Origin: Dendronalium phyllosphericum CENA369
GTDB lineage: Bacteria > Cyanobacteriota > Cyanobacteriia > Cyanobacteriales > Nostocaceae
NCBI RefSeq assembly: GCF_016056275.1
Contig: NZ_JAECZA010000034.1
Coordinates: 1-40,686 of the forward strand
Reading direction: 5' to 3'
DNA length: 40,686 bases
Part shown: positions 1 to 7,951 of the stretch, one piece after another
Position numbering within the stretch: the stretch's first letter is position 1
Layout of the letters: each line of letters opens with the position of its first letter
Translations under genes and position numbers: made by a program
Notes under the pieces: model-generated
What the model was told of the DNA's origin: nothing
The model's input: only the letters and a program-made list of their open reading frames with translations
Database searches by the model: none

Positions 1-80
1 GGGTAGGGTGTAGGGGAAATCATGAAAGTCTTACCACACCCCACACCCCGTCCCTTTTTCCAGATGACGTGAAAAGTCAG
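1..80. repeat. MITE-like interspersed repeat, copy A, cut by the window edge
   Basis: This is the reverse complement, almost base for base, of the left part of the element at 39271-39413. It ends at 68-80 in CGTGAAAAGTCAG, the same 13-base terminus that closes the other copy. Differences seen are one substitution near the end and one fewer TGTGGGG-like 7-base unit. The other end lies outside the window. That this is a mobile, non-autonomous element is inference. Confidence 0.65.
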
Positions 81-84
81 ATTA

Positions 85-187
85 GGGATGAGGAACGGGG
101 GCATGAGGGAGCAGGGGGAGATGAGGGGGATGAGGGAGACAATAAATAGTTCTCCTGCCTTCTGCCTCCTGCCTCCTGCCTCCTGAC
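85..187. repeat. Purine-rich tract followed by heptamer tandem repeat
   Basis: Positions 85-140 are a run of GGGGA/GATGAGG-type words. Positions 151-187 hold four to five tandem copies of a 7-base unit (CTGCCTC/CTGCCTT). Heptanucleotide short tandem repeats of this kind are known from filamentous cyanobacteria. The tract lies just downstream of the stop of the minus-strand gene at 194. A related purine-rich tract lies inside the porin gene at 17475-17560. Confidence 0.6.
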
Positions 188-193
188 AACTGA

Positions 194-1873
194 CTAAAAA
201 GGTGGCAATTCTTTAAGAATTGTAAACCGGATATGATTAATCGCTAAATCGCCTATAGGCACATCTTCTTTGGTAAGGCGTGCACCTTGACTGGTTACGG
301 TTTCAAAGGTGATGCCTTTGCCAATTTCAATGTGATACCAGCTTAAACCCATAAAAAAGCGTGTGGGATAAGGGCCGCCGTACCCGACATCATCCGGATT
401 TGATTCCATTGGCAACCAGCCAAAACCAGGAATGTAGAACTCCAACCAAACATGATTAAAGTCGGGTTGTAAGGGCACACCTTGCTGTTCGCCACTATTT
501 GGGCATTTATATCTCCCAACTGTACGGCAGGGGATGCCATTTAAACGGCACAACGCCAGCAAGACACCGACATACTCCCCACAAGAGCCAACACCCCGTT
601 CTAAAACGATATCTGGTGTATTAATATATGGTTTAATCCCATAGGATAACTCATCATAAACATAGTTGCGGATGTTATACATTTTCCGCAGTAAATTGGT
701 TTCTGAGCCAATAGCATCGCGGGCAGCCCGGCGAACGATGGAAGTATCCATTGCCAAATCGTCATCATCCACCAAGTAGCGACTTTGAAATTCTTCTGGG
801 AGTTCGGGAATATCTTCTACATCTTTGGGAGTAATCCGATACTTAATTCCCCGAACTTCTAACAGAGCTTTCCAGCCAAATATATGCCGTTCGCCAGGCA
901 TGAGAGCATCAAATTTAAATACTGCTACCCGTTGCCCATCGATAATTTCTTCTGTAAAGGGTAGACCAATAGGTTCAACATGTTTTAGCTTTTGGCGCTC
1001 TGTTTCCGAGGGCAAGGCTATGCGCCATTCTACTTCTGGTAAGTATACTTCTTCTAATGGCGAAATTTCCTCAGCATAGGACATTTCAATCAGATAGCCA
1101 TTAGAGAGGGCGTAATGTTTATCTGGTTCGTTGTGATAATACAGGGGATGAATAAAAGTGCGATCGCGGTAGGTTAATTCATAGTTGGGGTCAGCGTTGG
1201 GATTATCCCGGATATAAGGCTCATCTGAAGCATATGCAACATAAAGACTTTCTTGGCCTGTATCGGCATTGGTATGTACTGCAATACCAGTCGGAGAATC
1301 AAACGGCGTGAGGACGCTGAAGTTAATTTCTCCTGTGGCTCGATCGAGAGAGTAAACTGTTTGTTCTGTGCGATCGCAAATCCAAAGAGTTTCTTGACTA
1401 ACTGCCAAATTTTCTACGCCAACCCCAGGCGCATAAAATCTGGTGATCTCTTTGCGCGTGTCGCGGTCGAAAATGACGATCGAGCCTAGCTTTTGGCAAC
1501 TAACATAAACTGTTGATTCCCAAACAGCAACGCCATCAGCAGCATAAGGTAAAGTGACAAAATGCTCCAAACCTAATGAAGCAAGCTTAGACAAATAAAC
1601 ACTTTTGTCGCGCGTCACCCATAGAGTATCTTCCCACACTGCCAGACCTGTCACTTCGTTAAATTCTTTGACTTGGTGGGGATTGAGAATTTTGCTATTG
1701 TCAGAGGTAGGGTCAATCTCTAGTAGATGCCCTTTAACAGTGTCAATGGCAAGCAGCGTATCTTTGATGAAAGCAATGCCACTTAAGGTAGCAGCGGTAA
1801 GCGGTCGAATTGTCCTTGACCCAAACATTTGGCTAGCAGTCAAACTAGGGAGTGCAAAACTCATATTAAGCAT
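194..1873 (-). CDS. Transglutaminase-like protein with N-terminal beta-propeller-like region
   Basis: The 559-residue protein has two parts. Residues about 20-260 contain recurring stretches such as SGIAFIKDTLLAIDT and GVAVWESTVYVSC, typical of an NHL/SMP-30-like propeller blade. Residues about 390-500 form a transglutaminase-like (papain-fold) core: C431 in GVGSCGEYVG, H474 in DFNHVWLEFY, and acidic residues after GWLPM (E490, D494, D495). By family this core could be a protease, amidase or transglutaminase; the substrate cannot be told from sequence. The usual third triad residue is Asp, and here the aligned position looks like Glu with Asp a few residues on. No signal peptide is obvious. 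ATG codons at 1873 and 1864 are both possible starts and neither has a clear ribosome site. The gene stands alone, divergent from the Ca2+ ATPase at 2157. Confidence 0.8.
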   Translation of the reverse strand: MLNMSFALPSLTASQMFGSRTIRPLTAATLSGIAFIKDTLLAIDTVKGHLLEIDPTSDNSKILNPHQVKEFNEVTGLAVWEDTLWVTRDKSVYLSKLASLGLEHFVTLPYAADGVAVWESTVYVSCQKLGSIVIFDRDTRKEITRFYAPGVGVENLAVSQETLWICDRTEQTVYSLDRATGEINFSVLTPFDSPTGIAVHTNADTGQESLYVAYASDEPYIRDNPNADPNYELTYRDRTFIHPLYYHNEPDKHYALSNGYLIEMSYAEEISPLEEVYLPEVEWRIALPSETERQKLKHVEPIGLPFTEEIIDGQRVAVFKFDALMPGERHIFGWKALLEVRGIKYRITPKDVEDIPELPEEFQSRYLVDDDDLAMDTSIVRRAARDAIGSETNLLRKMYNIRNYVYDELSYGIKPYINTPDIVLERGVGSCGEYVGVLLALCRLNGIPCRTVGRYKCPNSGEQQGVPLQPDFNHVWLEFYIPGFGWLPMESNPDDVGYGGPYPTRFFMGLSWYHIEIGKGITFETVTSQGARLTKEDVPIGDLAINHIRFTILKELPPF

Positions 1874-2156
1874 ATTTGTTCAACGGTTTAGCACACCTAG
1901 GATTAATTTTGATATATCCTTCTGTAACCAAACCTGAGACTTCTACTAATATTAATTATTCAGTACAATGTGTTGCGAAAAACTCTTTCATCGGAGATAA
2001 CACATATATGTCAACAGATCGAAAATTTCTCAATGCGATCGCTGGCGTTTAAACTCAAAAAACTTAATAACAGCTCTAATGTAACTTTAGTTGATGGTTT
2101 TCCAGCCATCACTAAATTATGATCGAATTTTGTAACCAATTTCTGTGAATTACACG
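1874..2156. other. Divergent intergenic region, 283 bases
   Basis: This gap separates two divergent genes, so it should hold both promoters. I see no strong sigma-70 hexamer pair, no hairpin and no convincing small gene. One HIP1-like site (GCGATCGC) lies near 2036. Confidence 0.5.
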
Positions 2157-5018
2157 ATGTCTGCTAATTCTCTGCCTGAAGGTGCTGCCAATTGGCACAG
2201 TTTGGAAGTTGAGCGAGCGCTAAAACTGCTTAATAGTAACGCAGACAGTGGCTTAACACCCCAAGAAATTGAACAAAGGTTGCAAAAATATGGCCCCAAC
2301 GAACTAGAAGAAAGTGGCGGTCGCAGCCCTTGGGAAATTCTACTGGATCAGTTCAAAAACATTATGTTGTTGATGCTGATTGCCGTAGCTCTGATTTCTG
2401 GGATTTTAGACCTCATGGCTTGGCGTTCGGGCAACTTGAAGCCTGGTGAAGTGCCATTCAAAGACACGATCGCCATTATGGCCATTGTCATCCTCAATGG
2501 CGTTCTCGGCTATGTCCAAGAAAGTCGCGCTGAAAAAGCCCTCGCAGCGCTGAAAAAACTTGCCTCTCCTTTAGTGCGAGTGATTCGCAATCGCCAAGTA
2601 ATAGAGGTAGCAGGTAAAGAACTAGTACCCGGAGATATGATGCTGCTGGAAGCTGGGGTACAAGTAGCCGCTGACGGACGCATTATCGAAGCGTCTAATT
2701 TACAAGTGCGAGAATCGGCACTGACAGGTGAAGCCGAAGCTGTTAATAAACAGGCAAGCATGGTTTTGCCAGAAGAAACAGATTTAGGCGATCGGATTAA
2801 TTTAGTTTTTCAAGGAACGGAAGTTGTCCAAGGACGAAGCAAGGTTCTGGTGACAAACACCGGGATGAAAACCGAACTAGGCAAAATTGCCACCATGTTG
2901 CAATCGGTGGAGAGCGAACCTACCCCCTTGCAGCAGCGAATGACCCAGTTGGGTAATGTTCTGGTAACAGGTTCTTTGATTTTAGTCGCGATCGTCGTGA
3001 TCGGCGGTATCATCCAGGCAAGAGGTTTTAGCAACTTACAAGAACTGTTAGAAGTTTCTTTAAGTATGGCGGTTGCTGTAGTCCCAGAAGGTTTACCAGC
3101 TGTGATTACCGTGACTTTGGCACTGGGAACTCAGCGCATGGTGCGCCGCAATGCCTTGATTCGCAAACTGCCAGCAGTGGAAACATTAGGTTCCGTCACC
3201 ACAATTTGTTCTGATAAAACTGGCACTCTCACTCAGAATAAAATGGTGGTGCAATCGATTTACACTGGCGATCGCCACGCTTTTCGCGTCACAGGAGAAG
3301 GTTATACTCCCACAGGAGATTTCCTATTAAACGAGCAAAAAATTTCCGCAGACGAGCGTCCAGATGTCTTAGCTTTGCTAGTAGCCTGTGTTGTTTGTAA
3401 TGACTCGGTGCTGCAAAAACAAAATGCCGATTGGGCAATTATCGGAGATCCCACAGAAGGAGCATTGCTAACACTGGCAGCGAAAGCTAGTATCGAAAAA
3501 GATCAGTGGAACAGTAAGTTACCCCGCGTTGCCGAGTTTCCTTTTTCTTCAGAACGCAAACGTATGAGCGCGATCTGCCGAGTGGAACAAGTAGCAACGG
3601 GCGAACAATCTTTGACCTCAGTTGACCCCGCCCTTGCTGGTTTGGTCGCATCCGAACCTTACATTATGTTTAGCAAAGGTTCGCCGGAAATAGTCTTAGG
3701 ACGCTGCACGCAGATTTATTTAGGCGATCGCGCAGTTTCTTTAACAGAAGAACAACGCAGCCAAATCCTCGCAGAAAACGACACCATGGCGAGTAAAGGT
3801 TTGCGAGTTTTGGGTTTTGCATATAAACCCCTTGCAGAAATTCCGCCAGAAGGGTCAGAAGAGACATACGAGCAAGACTTAATCTGGTTGGGATTGGTGG
3901 GAATGTTAGATGCGCCTCGCCCAGAGGTCAGGGCAGCCGTCCAAGAATGTCGGGAAGCAGGTATTCGCCCAATCATGATCACTGGCGACCACCAGTTAAC
4001 AGCACGAGCAATTGCTACCAATTTAGGAATTGCCCAAGAAAGCGATCGCGTCCTCACAGGTCAAGAATTGCAACGGATGAGCGACCAAGAACTAGAACAA
4101 AATGTGGACTTGGTAAGCATTTATGCTAGGGTCGCCCCAGAACACAAACTGCGAATTGTCCAAGCATTGCAACGTCGCGGCAGATTTGTCGCCATGACAG
4201 GCGATGGTGTCAACGATGCCCCAGCCATCAAACAAGCTGACATCGGTATTGCTATGGGCATCACTGGTACTGATGTGAGTAAAGAAGCCAGCGACATGGT
4301 GCTATTAGATGACAACTTTGCCACCATTGTCGCCGCCACCAAGGAAGGCAGAGTAGTTTACACCAACATTCGCCGCTTTATTAAGTACATCTTGGGTAGT
4401 AATATTGGCGAAGTTCTGACAATTGCCGCCGCACCCCTAATTGGTTTGGGAGGCGTTCCCTTGACCCCCTTACAAATTTTGTGGATGAATTTGGTGACAG
4501 ACGGTTTACCAGCTTTGGCATTGGCTGTGGAACCCCCAGAACCAGACGTGATGAAGCGTCCGCCTTTCAGTCCCCGCGAAAGTATTTTCGCAAGGGGTTT
4601 GGGTTCTTATATGATTCGCATTGGTATCATTTTTGCCATTATTACCATTGCTTTAATGTGGTGGGCTTACAGTCATACCCATGCACCAGGGTATCAAGGC
4701 GATCGCGATGCTTGGAAAACAATGGTCTTTACAACTTTATGTATTGCCCAAATGGGTCATGCGATCGCAATTCGCTCTAACAACCGACTGACAATCGAGA
4801 TGAATCCTTTCTCCAATCTCTTTGTGTTAGGAGCGGTTGTTGTCACCACAATTTTGCAATTGATGCTGGTTTATGTTCCGCCTCTGCGAGATTTCTTTGG
4901 TACTCACTGGCTAAGTCCCACAGAGTTGTGGATTTGTATTGGCTTTAGTGCCTTGATGTTTGTGTGGATTGAATTGGAGAAGCTATTCCTACGGTTGATG
5001 GGCAAGAAAAGTGTCTAG
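2157..5018 (+). CDS. P2-type cation-transporting ATPase, probably Ca2+
   Basis: This membrane pump would use ATP to move cations, most likely Ca2+, out of the cytosol. In order it shows an N-terminal cation-ATPase domain (PNELEESGG), the actuator loop motif [10 protein letters not shown], the M4 motif [11 protein letters not shown] typical of the SERCA/PMR1 branch, the phosphorylation site [10 protein letters not shown] (Asp about residue 353), the hinge [20 protein letters not shown], and several C-terminal membrane segments. The PEGLP motif argues for P2 rather than heavy-metal P1B pumps, and there is no N-terminal CxxC domain. A GTG at 2145 in the same frame gives four extra residues; I prefer the ATG at 2157. 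Length (953) fits the family. K+/Na+ or Mn2+ transport cannot be excluded from sequence. Confidence 0.93.
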   Translation: MSANSLPEGAANWHSLEVERALKLLNSNADSGLTPQEIEQRLQKYGPNELEESGGRSPWEILLDQFKNIMLLMLIAVALISGILDLMAWRSGNLKPGEVPFKDTIAIMAIVILNGVLGYVQESRAEKALAALKKLASPLVRVIRNRQVIEVAGKELVPGDMMLLEAGVQVAADGRIIEASNLQVRESALTGEAEAVNKQASMVLPEETDLGDRINLVFQGTEVVQGRSKVLVTNTGMKTELGKIATMLQSVESEPTPLQQRMTQLGNVLVTGSLILVAIVVIGGIIQARGFSNLQELLEVSLSMAVAVVPEGLPAVITVTLALGTQRMVRRNALIRKLPAVETLGSVTTICSDKTGTLTQNKMVVQSIYTGDRHAFRVTGEGYTPTGDFLLNEQKISADERPDVLALLVACVVCNDSVLQKQNADWAIIGDPTEGALLTLAAKASIEKDQWNSKLPRVAEFPFSSERKRMSAICRVEQVATGEQSLTSVDPALAGLVASEPYIMFSKGSPEIVLGRCTQIYLGDRAVSLTEEQRSQILAENDTMASKGLRVLGFAYKPLAEIPPEGSEETYEQDLIWLGLVGMLDAPRPEVRAAVQECREAGIRPIMITGDHQLTARAIATNLGIAQESDRVLTGQELQRMSDQELEQNVDLVSIYARVAPEHKLRIVQALQRRGRFVAMTGDGVNDAPAIKQADIGIAMGITGTDVSKEASDMVLLDDNFATIVAATKEGRVVYTNIRRFIKYILGSNIGEVLTIAAAPLIGLGGVPLTPLQILWMNLVTDGLPALALAVEPPEPDVMKRPPFSPRESIFARGLGSYMIRIGIIFAIITIALMWWAYSHTHAPGYQGDRDAWKTMVFTTLCIAQMGHAIAIRSNNRLTIEMNPFSNLFVLGAVVVTTILQLMLVYVPPLRDFFGTHWLSPTELWICIGFSALMFVWIELEKLFLRLMGKKSV

Positions 5019-5164
5019 AAATTAAAAATTCGCCTTGAAAAGTTTGCTACGGAGAGAAACCAACGCCACTTGTTTCAACGCGGCAGCACTTCCTTCAAGT
5101 CTGGCGACCGAACGGAGTGCCTTGGAAACCCGCGCAACGCAGTGGCTCCTCCTGGCAAATTTTC
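5019..5164. repeat. GC-richer interspersed sequence between the ATPase gene and recF
   Basis: Positions about 5040-5155 are richer in G+C than the surrounding spacers and carry words such as GCAACGCAGTGGCTCC. The words GCAGTGGCTCC recur at about 18106-18116, upstream of the deacetylase gene. This looks like interspersed repeat debris of the kind common in Nostocales. I see no coding potential. Confidence 0.4.
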
Positions 5165-5211
5165 GCAAAATTAAAAATGAAAAAAGGGAATGTCCACATT
5201 TTTAATTTTGC
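5165..5211. repeat. AT-rich perfect inverted repeat before recF
   Basis: GCAAAATTAAAAATG at 5165-5179 is the exact reverse complement of 5197-5211, with a 17-base loop. A further partial copy (CATTTTTAATTCTT) follows and ends close to the recF start at 5231. It could fold in the recF leader or be a repeat remnant. It does not look like a standard terminator, since the stem has almost no G+C. Confidence 0.6.
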
Positions 5212-5230
5212 ATTTTTAATTCTTGTTTTT

Positions 5231-6358
5231 ATGTACTTAAAAAACATTCACCTGAGACAGTTTCGTAATTACCAAGAGCAAAAGGTTGAATTTACTGCTG
5301 CCAAAACGATTTTGGTGGGCAATAACGCTCAGGGAAAGTCTAATTTGTTGGAGGCAGTGGAGTTGTTGGCGACATTGCGATCGCACCGTATGGCACGCGA
5401 TCGCGACTTAGTCAAAGAAGGGGAAGACGTAGCTCAAATTCACGCCACCCTAGAGCGAGAAACTGGCATTAGTGACTTAACTTTAACTCTCCGGCGCAAC
5501 GGTCGTCGTAGTGTTGCCCTCAATAGCGAGTCTCTGCGGCGACACATGGACTTTCTCGGTGTATTGAATGCAGTACAGTTTTCCAGCTTGGATTTAGAAC
5601 TCGTGCGCGGCGGTCCCGAAGGTCGGCGCAACTGGCTAGATACACTTTTAATCCAACTCGAACCAGTGTATGCTCACATTTTGCAGCAATATAACCATGT
5701 ATTACGGCAACGCAACGCTTATTTGAAAAAAAATCAAGACTCACCAAGCACTCAGCAATCAGAACTGGCTGTATGGGATGCCCAATTAGCGACCACAGGC
5801 ACAAGAGTAATTAGAAGACGCGATCGCGCCATTCAAAGATTAGCCCCCATCGCTGCTGCTTGGCACGCTAATATCAGCGGCAGTACAGAAGTTTTAGAAA
5901 TCAAGTATGCCCCTAGCGTTCCTTTGGTGCAAAACCAACCGGAAGAAGTGCAGCAAGCATTTTTGACCAAAATTCAACAGCGAGCCGTTGCCGAACTGTA
6001 CCGAGGCACTACTCTTGTCGGCCCCCATCGTGACGAAGTAGAATTGACTATTAACCAGACACCCGCTCGTCAATACGGTTCTCAGGGTCAGCAGCGAACC
6101 TTAGTATTAGCCCTAAAATTAGCAGAATTGCAACTAATTGAAGAAGTTGTTAAAGAGCCTCCACTGCTCTTGCTTGATGATGTCCTAGCCGAATTAGACC
6201 CATCTCGCCAAAATCAATTGCTCGATACCATTCAAGACCGTTTTCAAACCTTAATTACTACTACTCACCTGAGTTCTTTTGATTCCCAGTGGTTGAATTC
6301 TTCCCAAATTCTTTTTGTGAAAGCCGGAGAAATCATCTCATCACCAGCTACTCTTTAG
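5231..6358 (+). CDS. recF: DNA replication and repair protein RecF
   Basis: RecF is an SMC-like ATPase of the RecFOR pathway that helps load RecA at single-strand gaps. The sequence opens MYLKNIHLRQFRNYQ, a typical RecF start, with Walker A GNNAQGKSN near residue 34. Near the C-terminus are the ABC-type signature GSQGQQRT and Walker B LLLLDDVLAELD. The length of 375 residues is normal. The open frame extends upstream to 5117, but those 38 codons run through repeat sequence and are not RecF-like, so the ATG at 5231 is the better start. The gene is not in a dnaA-dnaN-recF operon; cyanobacteria often scatter these genes. Confidence 0.95.
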   Translation: MYLKNIHLRQFRNYQEQKVEFTAAKTILVGNNAQGKSNLLEAVELLATLRSHRMARDRDLVKEGEDVAQIHATLERETGISDLTLTLRRNGRRSVALNSESLRRHMDFLGVLNAVQFSSLDLELVRGGPEGRRNWLDTLLIQLEPVYAHILQQYNHVLRQRNAYLKKNQDSPSTQQSELAVWDAQLATTGTRVIRRRDRAIQRLAPIAAAWHANISGSTEVLEIKYAPSVPLVQNQPEEVQQAFLTKIQQRAVAELYRGTTLVGPHRDEVELTINQTPARQYGSQGQQRTLVLALKLAELQLIEEVVKEPPLLLLDDVLAELDPSRQNQLLDTIQDRFQTLITTTHLSSFDSQWLNSSQILFVKAGEIISSPATL

Positions 6359-6668
6359 TAAATCAAAAATTCCTAGATAATGCTGCATGTTGCCTAGTAA
6401 AGATAGTTTTCTTGGAAACTTAGATAAAATTTTACAAGTCTTAAATACTAATTACGAACTATAGCTGGTGACTGGGTGAAAAGTCTTTTTGTGTCTAGGT
6501 TTGATCGTCTGTTGATGTCCTAACACTACTGGCGACGGCTATAGTATCGCTCTTGCAAATTAAATATTGAAAATACTATATTTTTAGGATTTTGAAGTAT
6601 TTTTGCAGCAATTTTCTATGAAAACTTGCTCTATTTTGTAATGAACTTATGACAACCATTTCATAACT
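6359..6668. other. Intergenic region, 310 bases, with one AT-rich inverted repeat
   Basis: TATAGTAT at 6540-6547 and ATACTATA at 6573-6580 are perfect inverted copies, and TTTTT follows at 6581-6585. This resembles a weak intrinsic terminator on the plus strand, but it sits 180 bases after recF and has only one G-C pair per arm. Nothing else stands out. Confidence 0.35.
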
Positions 6669-7082
6669 ATGCCTAAAACTAATGACATATTAAATGAAGA
6701 TGAGATTGCATCGCTAGGTGCATCATTACGAGCAATCGAGCAAAAATCGCTTAAGCAAAGTCAAAAAGCTGGGAAGACGAGAATTTGGTTTCAAGGTGAG
6801 GAGCCTTTTTTTGATGTCTTTTTTGAATTAAATAATAATGAGATTTTCTGGTTTCAATTTACATTACGCGGTAAATCTATTTCCTGGGATAAGAGAAAAC
6901 CAGAATTGCAAACAGGTACTACAAATGAATTCTGTATTAATGATGTGAGTTTTTACGCTGCAAGTAAAACAATTGAGAACGATCGCCAACAAGATTGGGA
7001 ATTTATCTATTTAGTAAAATCAATTCTCCGCACTAGGTCAGAAGAACCAATTTTTGCCAAAGCACTGACCTTATTTAATTAG
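6669..7082 (+). CDS. Hypothetical protein, 137 residues
   Basis: I do not recognise this protein. It is soluble and has no signal peptide or membrane segment. Residues 1-40 look helical and charged. The middle (residues 42-85) is rich in aromatic residues (FFDVFFELNNNEIFWFQF) and could form a beta-sheet. The C-terminus (FIYLVKSILRTRSEEPIF) looks helical. The ATG at 6669 follows a long spacer and I see no strong ribosome site. Codon use looks like the neighbours, so it is probably a real gene. It lies between recF and the convergent mgtC-family gene. Confidence 0.6.
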   Translation: MPKTNDILNEDEIASLGASLRAIEQKSLKQSQKAGKTRIWFQGEEPFFDVFFELNNNEIFWFQFTLRGKSISWDKRKPELQTGTTNEFCINDVSFYAASKTIENDRQQDWEFIYLVKSILRTRSEEPIFAKALTLFN

Positions 7083-7104
7083 TCATTAATTATTCGTTAT
7101 TTAG

Positions 7105-7614
7105 TCAATGTTCTAATCTTTTAAAGACGCGGAGAACCATAAAAGTTAGCACAGCACCAACTAATGCTAACTGCCATAAACCCAACCCAGTTGCAATCCC
7201 CAAACCAGCCGAAACCCAAACAGATGCAGCTGATGTAAGTCCGTGTATTTCTGGTCGCGCTGATTTTTCCGAAGATTCGCGTACAATTTCTCCAGCGCCA
7301 AGAAATCCTACACCAGTTGCAACACCTTGAATTACACGGCTGAGAGCATCAAGATGTGATTGTAGCGAATCTATTTGCATAGGTATAATAGTAAACACAG
7401 CCGAACCAAGACACACTAGCATATGAGTTCTTAAACCTGCTGGTTTCTGCTTCAGCTGGCGTTCTATTCCAATAATTGCCCCAGTCAGCAAGGCAAGGCA
7501 CAGCCTGAAGACAATGTTTAGCAAATCATTGGGCGCAAGGTAGTAAGTGTTTAACAATGCGGGATATTTAGAAAAAGTACTACATTTTACGGTTGCTTGG
7601 TAATGTAGTTCCAA
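7105..7614 (-). CDS. MgtC/SapB-family membrane protein
   Basis: The 169-residue protein has about five hydrophobic segments and the family signature GVATGVGFLGAGEIVRES (residues about 97-114). The conserved IGIERQ word follows the first segment. MgtC proteins help bacteria cope with low Mg2+ and, in pathogens, modulate the F1Fo ATP synthase; their role in cyanobacteria is not established. The first 26 residues (MELHYQATVKCS...) are atypical for the family, so translation may begin nearer the first membrane segment. The gene is convergent with the 6669 gene and divergent from the 7952 gene. Confidence 0.85.
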   Translation of the reverse strand: MELHYQATVKCSTFSKYPALLNTYYLAPNDLLNIVFRLCLALLTGAIIGIERQLKQKPAGLRTHMLVCLGSAVFTIIPMQIDSLQSHLDALSRVIQGVATGVGFLGAGEIVRESSEKSARPEIHGLTSAASVWVSAGLGIATGLGLWQLALVGAVLTFMVLRVFKRLEH

Positions 7615-7744
7615 AAATCAACCTTGTTTTCTGGATTTTACTACAAAACCTCCAAATTGTGAGGCTGAAAAATATTTCAGAATACTTTTTTATCAAAAAA
7701 ACAAGAGTTTCTATTTTCTTGTTAGTCTAATTAGAAGAATATTA

Positions 7745-7775
7745 TTGCTAAAAGATATAAAAATTCACTTATAAT
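7745..7775 (+). promoter_or_regulatory. Candidate sigma-70-type promoter
   Basis: TTGCTA (7745-7750) and a perfect TATAAT (7770-7775) are separated by 19 bases. The site lies 47 bases upstream of the small ORF at 7822 and about 175 bases upstream of the PEP-synthase-like gene. The -10 is strong and the -35 is weak. Inferred from sequence only. Confidence 0.45.
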
Positions 7776-7821
7776 TTACGTCAATATTAGACGAAAAACA
7801 CAGGAGTTTTAAGTTAAACAA

Positions 7822-7929
7822 ATGGTGATTAGACCTTTAAAAAATTCTATTGTCCCTTTATCTGGTCTGCTGACTCTGCTTACCTTCGTCCAGCAATTTT
7901 GGGTTGGTCGAATACTAGTAGCAAATTAA
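7822..7929 (+). CDS. Possible 35-residue hydrophobic small protein or leader peptide
   Basis: ATG at 7822 opens a 35-codon frame, MVIRPLKNSIVPLSGLLTLL and onward, ending at TAA 7927-7929. It has one hydrophobic stretch (residues about 9-31) that could span a membrane. An AGGAG at 7802-7806 lies upstream, but 15 bases from the ATG, farther than usual. The frame ends 22 bases before the GTG of the next gene and lies downstream of a good TATAAT box, so it may be a leader or a small membrane protein. It may also be chance. Confidence 0.3.
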   Translation: MVIRPLKNSIVPLSGLLTLLTFVQQFWVGRILVAN

Positions 7930-7951
7930 TAATTGACGACAAATAAATTGA

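Noticed and set aside
2008-2052. 14-codon frame upstream of the Ca2+ ATPase
   Set aside because: Too short, no ribosome site, and it contains a HIP1 site; likely chance.
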